NCBI RefSeq assembly: GCF_003751305.1
Contig: NZ_RJKV01000001.1
Location: 186,001 to 250,000 of the forward strand
Length of the DNA: 64,000 nt
Source of the DNA: Stenotrophomonas rhizophila
GTDB taxonomy: Bacteria; Pseudomonadota; Gammaproteobacteria; Xanthomonadales; Xanthomonadaceae
Reading direction: 5' to 3'
Shown in pieces: positions 10,299-18,599 of this stretch; the first letter of the stretch is position 1, and each line of letters begins with the position of its first letter. Both the position numbers and the translations under genes were made by a program. A model generated the notes under the pieces. It did not search any database, was not told where the DNA came from, and worked only from the letters and a program-made list of their open reading frames with translations.

Positions 10299-11996
10299 AT
10301 GCCCCCGATGCCCGCATTGATTCGCATCTCCAGCGTTCTGCTGCTGTCGTTGTTCACCGCCAACGCCCTGGCCGCCCCCCCGGCAGCCCCGGCGAAGGCC
10401 AAGGACAGCACGGCCGAGGCGGTCCCCCTGGCCCCGGTCATGGCGGGCGAATTCGCCCTGCAGGCAGGCAAACTGGGCGACGCCGCGCGCTGGTACCTGG
10501 AGGCGGCCGAGGCCAGTGAAGGCGATGCAGGCCTGGCTGAGCGCGCCTCCCGGATCGCCATGCTGGCCAACGATGACAAGCGCGCCGCCCGCGCGCTGGC
10601 CCTGTGGGAGCAGCGTGCGCCGCGCTCACTGGCCATGCGCAGCAGCACCGCCGCGCTGGACATGCGCCAGAACAAGGTGAAGGCCGCCCGCACCGAACTG
10701 CAGGCGCTGCTCAAGGACCCGGACCCCACCGCCTGGAAGTTCGCGATCGGCGCCCTGATCAGTGGCGGCAGCGATCCCAAGGTCCCGGCCCAGGTGCTGG
10801 GCGAGCTGGTGGATGCCAATGCCATCCCCGACCGCCTGGAGGTCTGGCAGGAGTTCGGCCGTCTGGCCATGCGCATGGAGGAGCCCGAGCTGGCCCGGCG
10901 CATGGTCGATGAGGTGGTCAAGCGCTTCCCGGACGAGCCGCGTGTGGCCCTGCTGCATGCCAGTCAGCTCACCCAGGCCGGCAAGGCCGATGAGGCGCTG
11001 GCCCTGTTGAAGGGCGTGGAGCCCAAGACCACGCAGGACCCCGAGCTGCGCAATGCGGTGGCGATCTCCTACGATCTGATGGGCCAGCCCGCCGCGGCCG
11101 AGCGCGTGCTGGCGGTCGGCCCGCAGGATGTGCAGACCTACGGCATGCGTGCCTCGCTGCTGGCCAAGCAGAAGGACGACCCCGGCCTGTTGGCCCTGTA
11201 TACCGAGCTCTCCCGGCAGGCCACCAAGCCGGATCCAGCCCAACGCCTGCTGCTGGGCAAGATCGCCGAGTACCTCAAGCGCTACGAGGAGGCGGTCAAC
11301 TGGTATCACAGCGTGCCCGGTGGCCCGGAGCGCGATGAGTCGCGCCTGCGCGCAGCCAATGCGCAGAACGAACTGGGCCGCACCGACAAGGCACTGGCCG
11401 AAGTGCACGCCATCCAGTCCGATGCCACCGTCGATGACGATGCCCGCCGCGATGCCTATCTGCTCGAGGCCGAGCTGCGCCAGCGCGGCAATGACGATGC
11501 CGGTGAGCTGGACGCGCTGGCCCGTGGCCTGGCCGCGTATCCGGACGAAAACGCGCTGCTGTATGCCCGCGCGCTGGCCTGGGAGCGTCGCGATGACATC
11601 CCGCGCGCCGAGGCCGACCTGCGCAAGGTGCTGGTCACCGATCCGGAGAACATCGCCGCGCTCAACGCGCTCGGCTATACCTTGGCCGATCGCACGCAGC
11701 GTTATCAGGAAGCCTTGGAACTGATCGACCGCGCGCGCGTGGCCGAGCCGGACAACGCCGCCATCGTCGACAGTTATGGCTGGGTGCTGTATCGCCTGGG
11801 CCGCAACGAAGAAGCGCTGGTGCAGCTGCGCCGCGCCTGGACCCTGGCCAAGGATGCGGAGATCGCCGCGCATGTGGGCGAGGTGCTGTGGGTGTTGAAC
11901 AAGAAGGACGAGGCGCGGCACTTCTTTGAAGAGGCCCGCAAGCTGGACCCGGACAACCGCGCCCTGCAGCGCGTGATCGAGAAATACGGCGTATGA
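10299..11996 (+). CDS. Exported tetratricopeptide-repeat protein upstream of lolB
   Basis: A 565-residue protein with a cleavable-looking signal peptide (hydrophobic residues ~9-25 ending in ANALAA) followed by TPR helices over almost the whole length. The best repeats are near the C-terminus ([18 protein letters not shown] and [20 protein letters not shown], about 455-520). A periplasmic or membrane-associated scaffold is likely. The stop overlaps the lolB start by 4 nt, tying it to lipoprotein sorting and isoprenoid genes in one operon. Its specific role is not known to me. Confidence 0.93.
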   Translation: MPPMPALIRISSVLLLSLFTANALAAPPAAPAKAKDSTAEAVPLAPVMAGEFALQAGKLGDAARWYLEAAEASEGDAGLAERASRIAMLANDDKRAARALALWEQRAPRSLAMRSSTAALDMRQNKVKAARTELQALLKDPDPTAWKFAIGALISGGSDPKVPAQVLGELVDANAIPDRLEVWQEFGRLAMRMEEPELARRMVDEVVKRFPDEPRVALLHASQLTQAGKADEALALLKGVEPKTTQDPELRNAVAISYDLMGQPAAAERVLAVGPQDVQTYGMRASLLAKQKDDPGLLALYTELSRQATKPDPAQRLLLGKIAEYLKRYEEAVNWYHSVPGGPERDESRLRAANAQNELGRTDKALAEVHAIQSDATVDDDARRDAYLLEAELRQRGNDDAGELDALARGLAAYPDENALLYARALAWERRDDIPRAEADLRKVLVTDPENIAALNALGYTLADRTQRYQEALELIDRARVAEPDNAAIVDSYGWVLYRLGRNEEALVQLRRAWTLAKDAEIAAHVGEVLWVLNKKDEARHFFEEARKLDPDNRALQRVIEKYGV

Positions 11997-12652
11997 ATCT
12001 GCTGTCCCTGAAGGCCGCGTTTGCCGCGGCCCTGGCGTTGTCGCTCTCCGCCTGCGTGTCGCTGGATGAGCGCAAGGCGCCGTCCGCCCCGACCGTTGTC
12101 ACCGCGGTATCGGCCGCTGCGCAACAGGCCGAGGCCGAGCGCATCGCGGCCGTGCGTGCGCAGCCGGTCTGGTCGTTCCAGGGCCGGGTGGCGATCAGCA
12201 AGGGCCGCAATGGCGGCAGCGGCCGCATCGACTGGCAGCAGCAGGCGGCCGGCTATGTGGTCGAGCTCAGCGCGCCGGTCACCCGGCAAAGCTGGAAGCT
12301 GACCGGCGACAGCCATCACGAGGGCGGCCGTCTGGAAGGTCTGGAAGGCGGCACGCGCGAAGGCGAGGATGCCCAGCAGGTCCTGCTGGAGGCCACCGGC
12401 TGGGACATCCCCGTCAACCAGCTGCCGGATTGGGTGCGCGGTCTGGTCGCCGATGCTGCCCCGGCCGGGTTGGTCGAGCGCGACGGCGAAGGCCGCCCGC
12501 GTCGCGTGCAGCAGCTGGGCTGGGAGATCCAGTACCTGGATTGGTACCCGGCCGAGGCCGGTCGCCCGGTGCTGCCGCGCCGGATTGAAGCGGTCAAAGG
12601 CGACGCGAAGGTGCGCCTGGTGGTCGACAGCTGGGTACTGGCCACGCCATGA
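11993..12652 (+). CDS. lolB: Outer-membrane lipoprotein receptor LolB
   Basis: Accepts lipoproteins from the periplasmic carrier LolA and inserts them in the outer membrane. The signal peptide ends in the lipobox SLSAC with Cys21 as the lipidated residue. The mature ~199-residue domain shows the LolB beta features: [15 protein letters not shown] near 50-65 and SGRIDWQQQ near 75. The stop overlaps the ispE start (ATGA). The lolB-ispE pairing is conserved in gammaproteobacteria and supports the call. Confidence 0.95.
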   Translation: MNLLSLKAAFAAALALSLSACVSLDERKAPSAPTVVTAVSAAAQQAEAERIAAVRAQPVWSFQGRVAISKGRNGGSGRIDWQQQAAGYVVELSAPVTRQSWKLTGDSHHEGGRLEGLEGGTREGEDAQQVLLEATGWDIPVNQLPDWVRGLVADAAPAGLVERDGEGRPRRVQQLGWEIQYLDWYPAEAGRPVLPRRIEAVKGDAKVRLVVDSWVLATP

Positions 12653-13518
12653 GCAGGCTGGATGCAGTCGACGGCGGGTCGACCTGGCCGGCCCCGGCCA
12701 AGCTGAATCTGTTCCTCCACATCACCGGGCGGCGCCCGGACGGTTATCACCAGCTGCAGACGGTGTTCCGGCTGCTCGATTGGGGGGATCGGATCCATCT
12801 GCGTGTCCGCGACGACGGCCGGATCCGCCGTGAGGGCGACTCCGTGGCCGGCGTCGCCGAGGCCGATGATCTGGCGATCCGCGCCGCGCACCTGTTGAAG
12901 GCTGCAGCGAACATCGCCCAAGGTGCCGATATCGGCGTCGAAAAGCGCGTTCCGGCGGGCGGCGGTTTCGGCGGCGGGTCCTCCGATGCCGCCACCGTCC
13001 TGGTCGCACTGAACCGCCTGTGGGGCGCCGGTCTGGAGGTCGACGCGCTGGCCGCGCTGGGTCTGCAGCTGGGCGCGGATGTGCCGGTCTTCGTGCGCGG
13101 GCACAACGCCTGGGCCGAGGGCGTGGGCGAACTGCTGACCCCGATCGCACTGCCGCCGGCCTGGTTTGTGCTGGTTCATCCCGGCGTTCACGTGCCGACT
13201 CCCGCACTTTTCGCATCACCGGATTTGACGCGGGATGCCCCAGTGGCGAAAATAGCGGACTTCGCTTCCGGGTCTTTGCTCGGGAATGCGTTCGAGCCGG
13301 TCCTGCGCCGCCGCGAACCTGCCGTAGAGGCAGCGCTCGCAGCGTTGAGCAGTATCGGCCGGGCACGACTCACCGGGTCGGGAAGCGGTTGTTTCGTCGA
13401 GTTCGCTACGCGCGCTGCTGCAGAGCAGGGCCTGGCGCAATTGCCGAAGGAACTGCGGGCATGGGTGGCTGCGGGCGTGGAGCGCTCGCCACTGCTTGAT
13501 GTACTCGAGCGTTACTGA
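12649..13518 (+). CDS. ispE: 4-diphosphocytidyl-2-C-methyl-D-erythritol kinase
   Basis: GHMP-family kinase of the non-mevalonate (MEP) isoprenoid pathway; phosphorylates CDP-methylerythritol with ATP. The N-terminal [20 protein letters not shown] (residues 13-32) and the glycine-rich ATP loop [14 protein letters not shown] (102-115) are intact, and the [13 protein letters not shown]-terminal GHMP motif is present near 245. 289 residues. It ends the TPR-lolB-ispE operon, and tRNA-Gln follows 9 nt after its stop. Confidence 0.97.
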   Translation: MSRLDAVDGGSTWPAPAKLNLFLHITGRRPDGYHQLQTVFRLLDWGDRIHLRVRDDGRIRREGDSVAGVAEADDLAIRAAHLLKAAANIAQGADIGVEKRVPAGGGFGGGSSDAATVLVALNRLWGAGLEVDALAALGLQLGADVPVFVRGHNAWAEGVGELLTPIALPPAWFVLVHPGVHVPTPALFASPDLTRDAPVAKIADFASGSLLGNAFEPVLRRREPAVEAALAALSSIGRARLTGSGSGCFVEFATRAAAEQGLAQLPKELRAWVAAGVERSPLLDVLERY

Positions 13519-13527
13519 TTTTGATGC

Positions 13528-13604
13528 AGGGGCGTCGCCAAGAGGCCCAAGGCACCAGGTTTTGATCCTGGCATTCGGAGGTTCGAATCCTCCCGCCCCT
13601 GCCA
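13528..13604 (+). tRNA. tRNA-Gln(UUG)
   Basis: Full cloverleaf of 77 nt including encoded CCA: acceptor AGGGGCG paired with CGCCCCT, D-arm, anticodon stem CCAGG/CCTGG with loop TTTTGAT (anticodon TTG), T-arm GGAGG TTCGAAT CCTCC, discriminator G. It sits between ispE and prs, its usual place in this family. Confidence 0.98.
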
Positions 13605-13740
13605 CTAGCGGATATCTGCCGCGACTCCATGCGCATGTCTGCGCGGGCGCGGTGCATACGCCGCGGTGTTGTCACCGCAGACACCTCCGGGTGCCGGCGG
13701 CCCAGTTCTCCGCCAATCGCTCCCGCCCGAGACCGTCATG

Positions 13741-14700
13741 ATGCAAGAACACCCCAACCTGCTGGTATTTTCCGGCAACGCCAACAAGCGCCTTGCGCAG
13801 AGCATCTGCAAGGAACTGGGGGTGCGGCCTGGCAAGGCATTGGTGTCGCGCTTCTCCGATGGTGAAGTGCAGGTCGAGATCGAGGAAAACGTCCGTAAGC
13901 AGGACGTGTTCGTGATCCAGCCGACCTGTGCGCCCAGCGCAGAGAACCTGATGGAACTGCTGGTCCTGATCGATGCGCTCAAGCGCGCTTCGGTCAACAG
14001 TGTCACCGCCGTGGTGCCGTATTTCGGCTATTCGCGCCAGGATCGCCGCATGCGCTCCTCGCGCGTGCCGATCACTGCCAAGGTGGCCGCAAAGATGTTC
14101 AGCGCTGTCGGGGCTGACCGGGTACTGACGGTGGATCTGCATGCCGATCAGATCCAGGGTTTCTTCGACATGCCGGTGGACAACGTATACGCCTCGCCGC
14201 TGCTGCTCGCCGATATCTGGCGCGCCTACGGCACGGAAAACCTGATCGTGGTGTCCCCGGACGTGGGTGGTGTGGTGCGCGCGCGCGCCGTCGCCAAGCG
14301 CCTGGACGATGCCGATCTGGCGATCATCGACAAGCGCCGCCCGCGCGCCAACGTCTCCACCGTGATGAACATCATCGGTGACGTCGAAGGCAAGACCTGC
14401 GTGATGGTCGATGACATCGTCGATACCGCCGGCACCCTGTGTGCGGCCGCTGCAGCCCTGAAGGCGCGTGGCGCCCTCAAGGTCGCCGCGTACTGCACCC
14501 ACGCCGTGCTCTCGGGCCCGGCGGTGGACAACATCAACAACTCCCAGCTCGATGAGCTGGTGGTGACCGACACCATCCCGCTGCGTGAAGAGGCGCGGGT
14601 GTGCAGCAAGATCCGCCAGCTCAGCGTGGCGGAAATGCTGGCCGAGACGATGCGCCGCATCGCCTTCGGTGAGTCGGTCAGCTCGCTGTACGTGGATTGA
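13741..14700 (+). CDS. prs: Ribose-phosphate pyrophosphokinase (PRPP synthase)
   Basis: Makes PRPP from ribose-5-phosphate and ATP for nucleotide, histidine and tryptophan synthesis. Class I enzyme of ~319 residues with [10 protein letters not shown] (about 96-105), the catalytic HADQIQGFF loop near 130, the PRPP-binding [17 protein letters not shown] (~216-232) and the C-terminal [11 protein letters not shown]. Two adjacent ATGs (13738 and 13741) are possible; [13 protein letters not shown] fits the family start. It lies between tRNA-Gln and rplY. Confidence 0.97.
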   Translation: MQEHPNLLVFSGNANKRLAQSICKELGVRPGKALVSRFSDGEVQVEIEENVRKQDVFVIQPTCAPSAENLMELLVLIDALKRASVNSVTAVVPYFGYSRQDRRMRSSRVPITAKVAAKMFSAVGADRVLTVDLHADQIQGFFDMPVDNVYASPLLLADIWRAYGTENLIVVSPDVGGVVRARAVAKRLDDADLAIIDKRRPRANVSTVMNIIGDVEGKTCVMVDDIVDTAGTLCAAAAALKARGALKVAAYCTHAVLSGPAVDNINNSQLDELVVTDTIPLREEARVCSKIRQLSVAEMLAETMRRIAFGESVSSLYVD

Positions 14701-14708
14701 TTTTTCCG

Positions 14709-14761
14709 CCCACCGGCAACGGTGGGTGGTTTCCCGGGGAGATCTGGTCGCGGATCTCCCC
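14709..14761 (+). promoter_or_regulatory. Two hairpins between prs and rplY (terminator/L25 leader candidate)
   Basis: The first is CCCACC-ggcaac-GGTGGG (14709-14726), 8 nt after the prs stop. The second is GGGGAGATC-8 nt-GATCTCCCC (14736-14744 with 14753-14761), a perfect 9-bp stem about 50 nt before the rplY ATG. Neither has a real T-tract. The second could be a regulatory leader for L25; this is inference only. Confidence 0.5.
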
Positions 14762-14811
14762 TCATCGCCTCGCCATCATGGCGCGGCAAACAACGAAGGT
14801 AGTAAATCAGC

Positions 14812-15426
14812 ATGGCCAAGAATCATGAAATCAAGGTCGTCCAGCGCGAACTGCAAGGCAAGGGTGCGAGCCGCCGCCTGCGTGGCGCTGGCCAGATCCC
14901 GGCGATCATCTACGGCGGCGACGTCGAGCCGAGCGTCATCCAGCTCAACCACAACGAAATCTGGCTGGCCCAGCAGAACGAGTGGTTCTACTCGTCCATC
15001 CTGGACCTGAACCTGGATGGCAAGGTCACCAAGGTGCTGCTGCGTGACATGCAGCGCCACCCGTTCAAGCAGCTGATCCTGCATCTGGATTTCCTGCGCG
15101 TGAACGAGAACGAAGCGCTGACCGCCAACGTCCCGCTGCACTTCATCAACGAAGACACCTCGCCGGCTGGCAAGGCTGCCGACGTCGTGGTCACCCACGA
15201 ACTGAAGGAAGTGAGCATCACCTGCCTGCCGAAGGACCTGCCGGAATCGATCGACGTCGACCTGGCCGACCTGAAGGCTGGTGACGTGATCTACCTGTCG
15301 GACATCAAGCTGCCGAAGGGCGTCGAGATCCCGGCGCTGGCCCAGGGCAAGGACCATGACGACGCGATCGTCACCGCCAAGCTCGGCAAGGAAGAAGCTG
15401 CCGACGAAGCGCCGGCTGCAGAGTAA
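14812..15426 (+). CDS. rplY: 50S ribosomal protein L25/general stress protein Ctc
   Basis: 5S-rRNA-binding protein of the large subunit, long (TL5/Ctc) form of 204 residues with an N-terminal L25 domain (about 1-95) and a C-terminal beta domain ending in an acidic Ala/Glu tail. A clear ribosome site (GAAGG) precedes the ATG. The rplY-pth-ychF order is conserved in Xanthomonadaceae and fits translation fidelity and peptidyl-tRNA recycling. Confidence 0.96.
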   Translation: MAKNHEIKVVQRELQGKGASRRLRGAGQIPAIIYGGDVEPSVIQLNHNEIWLAQQNEWFYSSILDLNLDGKVTKVLLRDMQRHPFKQLILHLDFLRVNENEALTANVPLHFINEDTSPAGKAADVVVTHELKEVSITCLPKDLPESIDVDLADLKAGDVIYLSDIKLPKGVEIPALAQGKDHDDAIVTAKLGKEEAADEAPAAE

Positions 15427-15433
15427 GTGATTG

Positions 15434-15465
15434 CGGCGCCTGTCCTTCGTGGCAGGCGCCGTTTC
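15434..15465 (+). terminator. Intrinsic terminator after rplY
   Basis: CGGCGCCTG(T)CC, short loop, GGCAGGCGCCG, followed by TTTCT. The strong GC stem starts 8 nt after the rplY stop, so pth may need its own promoter or read-through. Confidence 0.75.
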
Positions 15466-15506
15466 TGTATGTACCGGCACAGAGCGGGTACCGACGAAGA
15501 AGAGTA

Positions 15507-16085
15507 ATGACAGGATTGCGATTGATCGTTGGTCTGGGCAACCCCGGACCCGAGCACGCCCAGACCCGGCACAATGCCGGGTTTCGTTTCATTGACGCCC
15601 TGGTCGAACAGGCCGGCGCGCGCTGGAGCGTGGACAGCAAGTTGTTCGGCGAGACCGCCAAGGTCGATATCGCCGGCCAGCCGGTATGGCTGCTCAAGCC
15701 CGCCACCTTCATGAACCTCAGTGGCAAATCGGTCACCGCGGCGCAGCGCTTCTGGAAGATCGAACCGGAAGAAACGCTGCTGGCGCACGACGAGCTGGAC
15801 CTGCCGCCCGGCGTGGCACGGCTCAAGTTCGACGGTGGCCACGGCGGCCAGAACGGCCTGCGCGACACCATCCGTCTGCTCGGCCACGGCAGATTCCACC
15901 GCCTGCGCATCGGCATCGGCCATCCCGGCCACAAGGACCGCGTGGTCCCGTGGGTGCTCGGGCGTGCCAGCAAAGACGATGATGTGCTGATCGGTCATGC
16001 CGTCAACGATGCGATCGACGTCCTGCCGCTGGCAGTGAAAGGCGATTTCAGCGAAGCGATGAAGCGGCTGCACACCCCGAAGTAA
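15507..16085 (+). CDS. pth: Peptidyl-tRNA hydrolase
   Basis: Releases peptides from prematurely dropped peptidyl-tRNA. 192 residues with the family N-terminus LIVGLGNPGPEHAQTRHNAGF. The catalytic His22 and the substrate-contacting Asn12, Asn70 and Asp95 (AHDELDLPPG) are all present. Full length for the bacterial Pth family. Confidence 0.97.
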   Translation: MTGLRLIVGLGNPGPEHAQTRHNAGFRFIDALVEQAGARWSVDSKLFGETAKVDIAGQPVWLLKPATFMNLSGKSVTAAQRFWKIEPEETLLAHDELDLPPGVARLKFDGGHGGQNGLRDTIRLLGHGRFHRLRIGIGHPGHKDRVVPWVLGRASKDDDVLIGHAVNDAIDVLPLAVKGDFSEAMKRLHTPK

Positions 16086-16134
16086 CGTGACCGGTGACTG
16101 ACGTTACCGGGAGGTAGCGACCGTCGGTCGGTAC
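16082..16134. repeat. Inverted repeat plus GTAG-headed REP-like hairpin downstream of pth
   Basis: GTAACGT (16082-16088) pairs with ACGTTAC (16101-16107) and overlaps the pth stop. A GTAG tetranucleotide (16114-16117) follows, heading the small stem CGACCG-t-CGGTCG (16118-16130), which resembles a degenerate SMAG/REP unit. The call as a REP is tentative. Confidence 0.4.
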
Positions 16135-16141
16135 GGAAAAT

Positions 16142-16181
16142 GATTGGAAAAGCAGCGCCGAACGTCGCTGCTTCCCCAATC
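16142..16181 (+). promoter_or_regulatory. Long symmetric stem-loop upstream of ychF
   Basis: GATTGG-aa-AAGCAGCG, an 8-nt loop, CGCTGCTT-cc-CCAATC: 14 base pairs with one symmetric 2x2 internal loop, ending 25 nt before the ychF ATG. It could end the pth transcript or structure the ychF leader. There is no T-tract. Confidence 0.5.
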
Positions 16182-16206
16182 ACTTTCACCCCAGAGGTTG
16201 TCAAAG

Positions 16207-17298
16207 ATGGGTATCAAATGCGGCATCGTCGGTCTGCCCAACGTCGGCAAATCGACCCTGTTCAATGCGCTGACCAAGGCGGGCATCGCGGCGGCCAACT
16301 TCCCGTTCTGCACGATTGAACCGAACGTCGGCATCGTGCCGGTGCCGGATCCGCGCCTGAACGAGCTGGCTGCCATCATCAACCCGCAGAAGGTCATCCC
16401 GACCGCGGTCGAGTTCGTGGACATCGCCGGCCTCGTCGCCGGCGCGGCCAGTGGTGAAGGCCTGGGCAACAAGTTCCTGGCCCACATCCGCGAAGTGGAT
16501 GCGATCACCCACGTGGTGCGCTGCTTCGAGAATGCCGACGTCATCCACGTCAACAACAAGGTGGACCCGCTCTCGGATATCGACACCATCGATACCGAAC
16601 TGGCCCTGGCCGATCTGGACAGCGTCGAGAAGGCGCTGAACCGCGCCGAGCGCGCTGCCAAGGGTGGCGACAAGGAAGCGGCGGCCCGCAAGCCGGTGCT
16701 GGCCAAGCTGCAGGCCGCGCTGGCCGACGGCAAGGCGGGTCGTACCGCCGGCCTGGACGAGGAAGAGAAGGCGCTGGTCCGTGACCTGTTCCTGCTGACC
16801 CTCAAGCCGGTGATGTACATCGCCAACGTGCTGGAAGACGGCTTCGAGAACAATCCGCATCTGGACGCCGTGCGCGCCCGTGCCGCCGAAGAGGGCGCGC
16901 AGGTGGTGCCGGTCTCGGCTGCGATCGAAGAAGAGCTGTCCCAGCTCGACGACGAAGACCGCGATACCTTCCTGGCCGACCTGGGCCTGTCCGAGCCGGG
17001 CTTGAACCGCGTGATCTACGCCGCGTACCAGCTGCTGGGCCTGCAGACCTACTTCACCGCGGGCGTGAAGGAAGTCCGCGCATGGACCGTGCGCAAGGGC
17101 GCCACCGCCCCGCAGGCCGCCGCCGTGATCCATACCGATTTCGAGAAGGGCTTCATCCGCGCTGAAACCATCGCGTATGACGACTTCATCAAGTACAAGG
17201 GCGAGGCCGGTGCCAAGGAAGCGGGTCGTCTGCGTCTTGAAGGCAAGGAATACCGCGTGCAGGAAGGCGACATCCTGCACTTCCGCTTCAACGTCTGA
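16207..17298 (+). CDS. ychF: Redox-regulated ribosome-binding ATPase YchF
   Basis: Obg-family P-loop protein of 363 residues that prefers ATP over GTP. The G1 loop is GLPNVGKST (residues ~8-16), G2 lies in [11 protein letters not shown]3 is DIAGL, and the usual NKxD is replaced by NVLE (near 202-205), the change that gives YchF its ATP preference. A helical insert and a C-terminal TGS domain (last ~85 residues) follow. The ATG at 16207 follows an AGAGG sequence; a longer upstream reading would run through the structured leader and is not conserved. Confidence 0.97.
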   Translation: MGIKCGIVGLPNVGKSTLFNALTKAGIAAANFPFCTIEPNVGIVPVPDPRLNELAAIINPQKVIPTAVEFVDIAGLVAGAASGEGLGNKFLAHIREVDAITHVVRCFENADVIHVNNKVDPLSDIDTIDTELALADLDSVEKALNRAERAAKGGDKEAAARKPVLAKLQAALADGKAGRTAGLDEEEKALVRDLFLLTLKPVMYIANVLEDGFENNPHLDAVRARAAEEGAQVVPVSAAIEEELSQLDDEDRDTFLADLGLSEPGLNRVIYAAYQLLGLQTYFTAGVKEVRAWTVRKGATAPQAAAVIHTDFEKGFIRAETIAYDDFIKYKGEAGAKEAGRLRLEGKEYRVQEGDILHFRFNV

Positions 17299-17321
17299 GT
17301 TCCTCGCACGTTGAGGTCCGC

Positions 17322-17347
17322 AACGCCCCGCCCTGAGCGGGGCGTTT
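17322..17347 (+). terminator. Intrinsic terminator after ychF
   Basis: AACGCCCCG, 7-nt loop, CGGGGCGTT followed by TGCGTTT. 9-bp stem starting 23 nt after the stop codon. Confidence 0.8.
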
Positions 17348-17382
17348 GCGTTTGTGGGGAGCGCATTCCATGCCATGAACAG

Positions 17383-17760
17383 GCTGGATAAAAAATGACC
17401 AACCATCGAAATGCTTGCCTGGTATGCCTCCGCCTCACTTGTCCACAACAAACCCCCACGCCTCTCCACGCACCGTGTGGAAAACCGGCGCGCGGTAGTG
17501 CCGGCCGCTGGCCGGCAACCCATCTGACCCGCCTGCAAGCGATGTGGACAATTTCTGACCACCACTGAAGACCCTTGCAGTGCATCGCTCACACAGGGTT
17601 GTCCACAGCAAACCCCCATCGCTTTCCACGGTGTGTGTGGAAAACCGCGATGGGTATCTGGATAAAAATTCACCGTGCACCGCAAAGCCTTCTGGCAAAC
17701 GGCTCGCCGCCGCTTATCCACATGATTTGCATGTGTCGTTCCACATGGCGTGTGGAAAAA
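17383..17760. repeat. Triplicated DnaA-box-like repeat array in a 543-bp gene-free region
   Basis: Between ychF and the next gene (17299-17841) lie three related units. Each has a minus-oriented 9-mer, then a plus-oriented 9-mer 65-66 bp apart end to end: GCTGGATAA 17383 with TTGTCCACA 17439; TGTGGACAA 17543 with TTGTCCACA 17599; TCTGGATAA 17657 with TTATCCACA 17714. The last is a perfect match to the classical DnaA box. Each pair is followed by a TCCAC/GTGGA inverted repeat (17465-17481 imperfect; 17623-17643; 17739-17757), and the middle one extends into a CCCATCGC/GCGATGGG outer stem (17615-17654). A SMAG-like hairpin lies between units 1 and 2. There is no dnaA, dnaN or gyrB here, so this is not obviously oriC. 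Small reverse-strand reading frames over the units look like repeat translations, not genes. Confidence 0.75.
17495..17517. repeat. SMAG/REP-type hairpin (GTAG head)
   Basis: GTAG (17495-17498) followed by TGCCGGCC-GCT-GGCCGGCA, a perfect 8-bp stem with a 3-nt loop. The GTAG-headed short palindrome is the form described for S. maltophilia GTAG (SMAG) repeats, which are mobilised in trans by REP-associated tyrosine transposases. None of those is encoded in this window. Confidence 0.75.
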
Positions 17761-17841
17761 GGGGGTGGTTCATTCCTCCACGTCGCCTTCCACACCCGCT
17801 GCGCACAACCGATACTGTGGCCCCGACACGGATGCCGCCCC

Positions 17842-18486
17842 ATGACCGATCTACCACGCGAATCTGTACGCAGCGTGCTCTCCCAGTTCCTGCTGGTTAC
17901 CGCCGTCCTGATCTGCAGCGCCATCGCGGTGCTGGCGGTGCTGCTCGCCTTCGCCGTGCAGCCGGATGCGCACAGATACGCCTACATAGCCATCCTGATC
18001 GATCAGCGACCCATGGCCGACGCCACGTTGCGTTTTCTCCATGCGCGATTGACCTCCGGCACCCAGGTGATCACCGCGATCGCGCTTCTGCTGGCCGGCG
18101 CGTCGTGGTGGTTGGCCAGTGTCGCCAAGGCCGCGTGTCTGCGCTACAACAGTCGCCCGCTGCCGCCTGCCATCCCGGCTGTTCCGGCGCGCACGCGCCT
18201 GCTTGCCTGGTGCATCCGGCTGGGGCTGGCCACCGCGGCTGTGCCGTTGCTTTACAGCACCTGGGTGCTGGGGCTGGAGATCATCGTCCTGCTGCTCAGT
18301 CCGGATCCTTATTCCGCGGATGAGCGGACGCACAGCGCCTTGCAGGTGCTGTACTGGACACTGAGCGCGAATGGGACGCTGCCGATCACCGCGGCCTGCG
18401 TGTTGACGCTGGCCGGTGTGGTGACCGCCTATTGGCTGACGAACCGACTGCTGCTTCCATCGCCCGCCACGCCGGTTGTCGCGTAG
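17842..18486 (+). CDS. Hypothetical four-helix membrane protein
   Basis: Not recognised. A 214-residue protein with four clear hydrophobic segments (about 14-40, 73-92, 123-150 and 180-200) joined by short polar loops, including a Pro-rich stretch LPPAIPAVPARTR near 110. This suggests a small inner-membrane protein. The ATG at 17842 begins immediately downstream of the DnaA-box-like array; longer readings run through the repeats and are unlikely. No neighbour gives a functional clue. It converges on the autotransporter gene across a very strong hairpin. Confidence 0.7.
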   Translation: MTDLPRESVRSVLSQFLLVTAVLICSAIAVLAVLLAFAVQPDAHRYAYIAILIDQRPMADATLRFLHARLTSGTQVITAIALLLAGASWWLASVAKAACLRYNSRPLPPAIPAVPARTRLLAWCIRLGLATAAVPLLYSTWVLGLEIIVLLLSPDPYSADERTHSALQVLYWTLSANGTLPITAACVLTLAGVVTAYWLTNRLLLPSPATPVVA

Positions 18487-18557
18487 CGTCCTGCGCCTGG
18501 AGGCGCGGCCGGGCCGCATCGCCGGGACAGAACTCCCCAGCGGCCCCCAAACGGTGC

Positions 18558-18597
18558 GCTTGCCCGCTTCCGGTCACATGACCGGAAGCGGGCAAGC
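18558..18597. terminator. Very long palindromic terminator for the autotransporter
   Basis: A 40-nt near-perfect palindrome: a 19-nt arm beginning GCTTGCCCGCTTCCGG, a CA centre, and the exact complement. It starts 3 nt after the autotransporter stop (minus strand), and the flanking AACGG/CCGTTT extends the structure. It is likely shared with the converging membrane-protein gene. Confidence 0.85.
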
Positions 18598-18599
18598 CG

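Noticed and set aside
17435-17721. Small minus-strand reading frames with repeated GGLLW-like peptides in the ychF downstream gap
   Set aside because: They are translations of the three DNA repeat units; no ribosome sites and frames shift between units.
17383-17760. The array as the chromosomal origin oriC
   Set aside because: No dnaA, dnaN, recF, gyrB or rpmH nearby and no AT-rich unwinding region; kept only as a DnaA-box-like repeat array.
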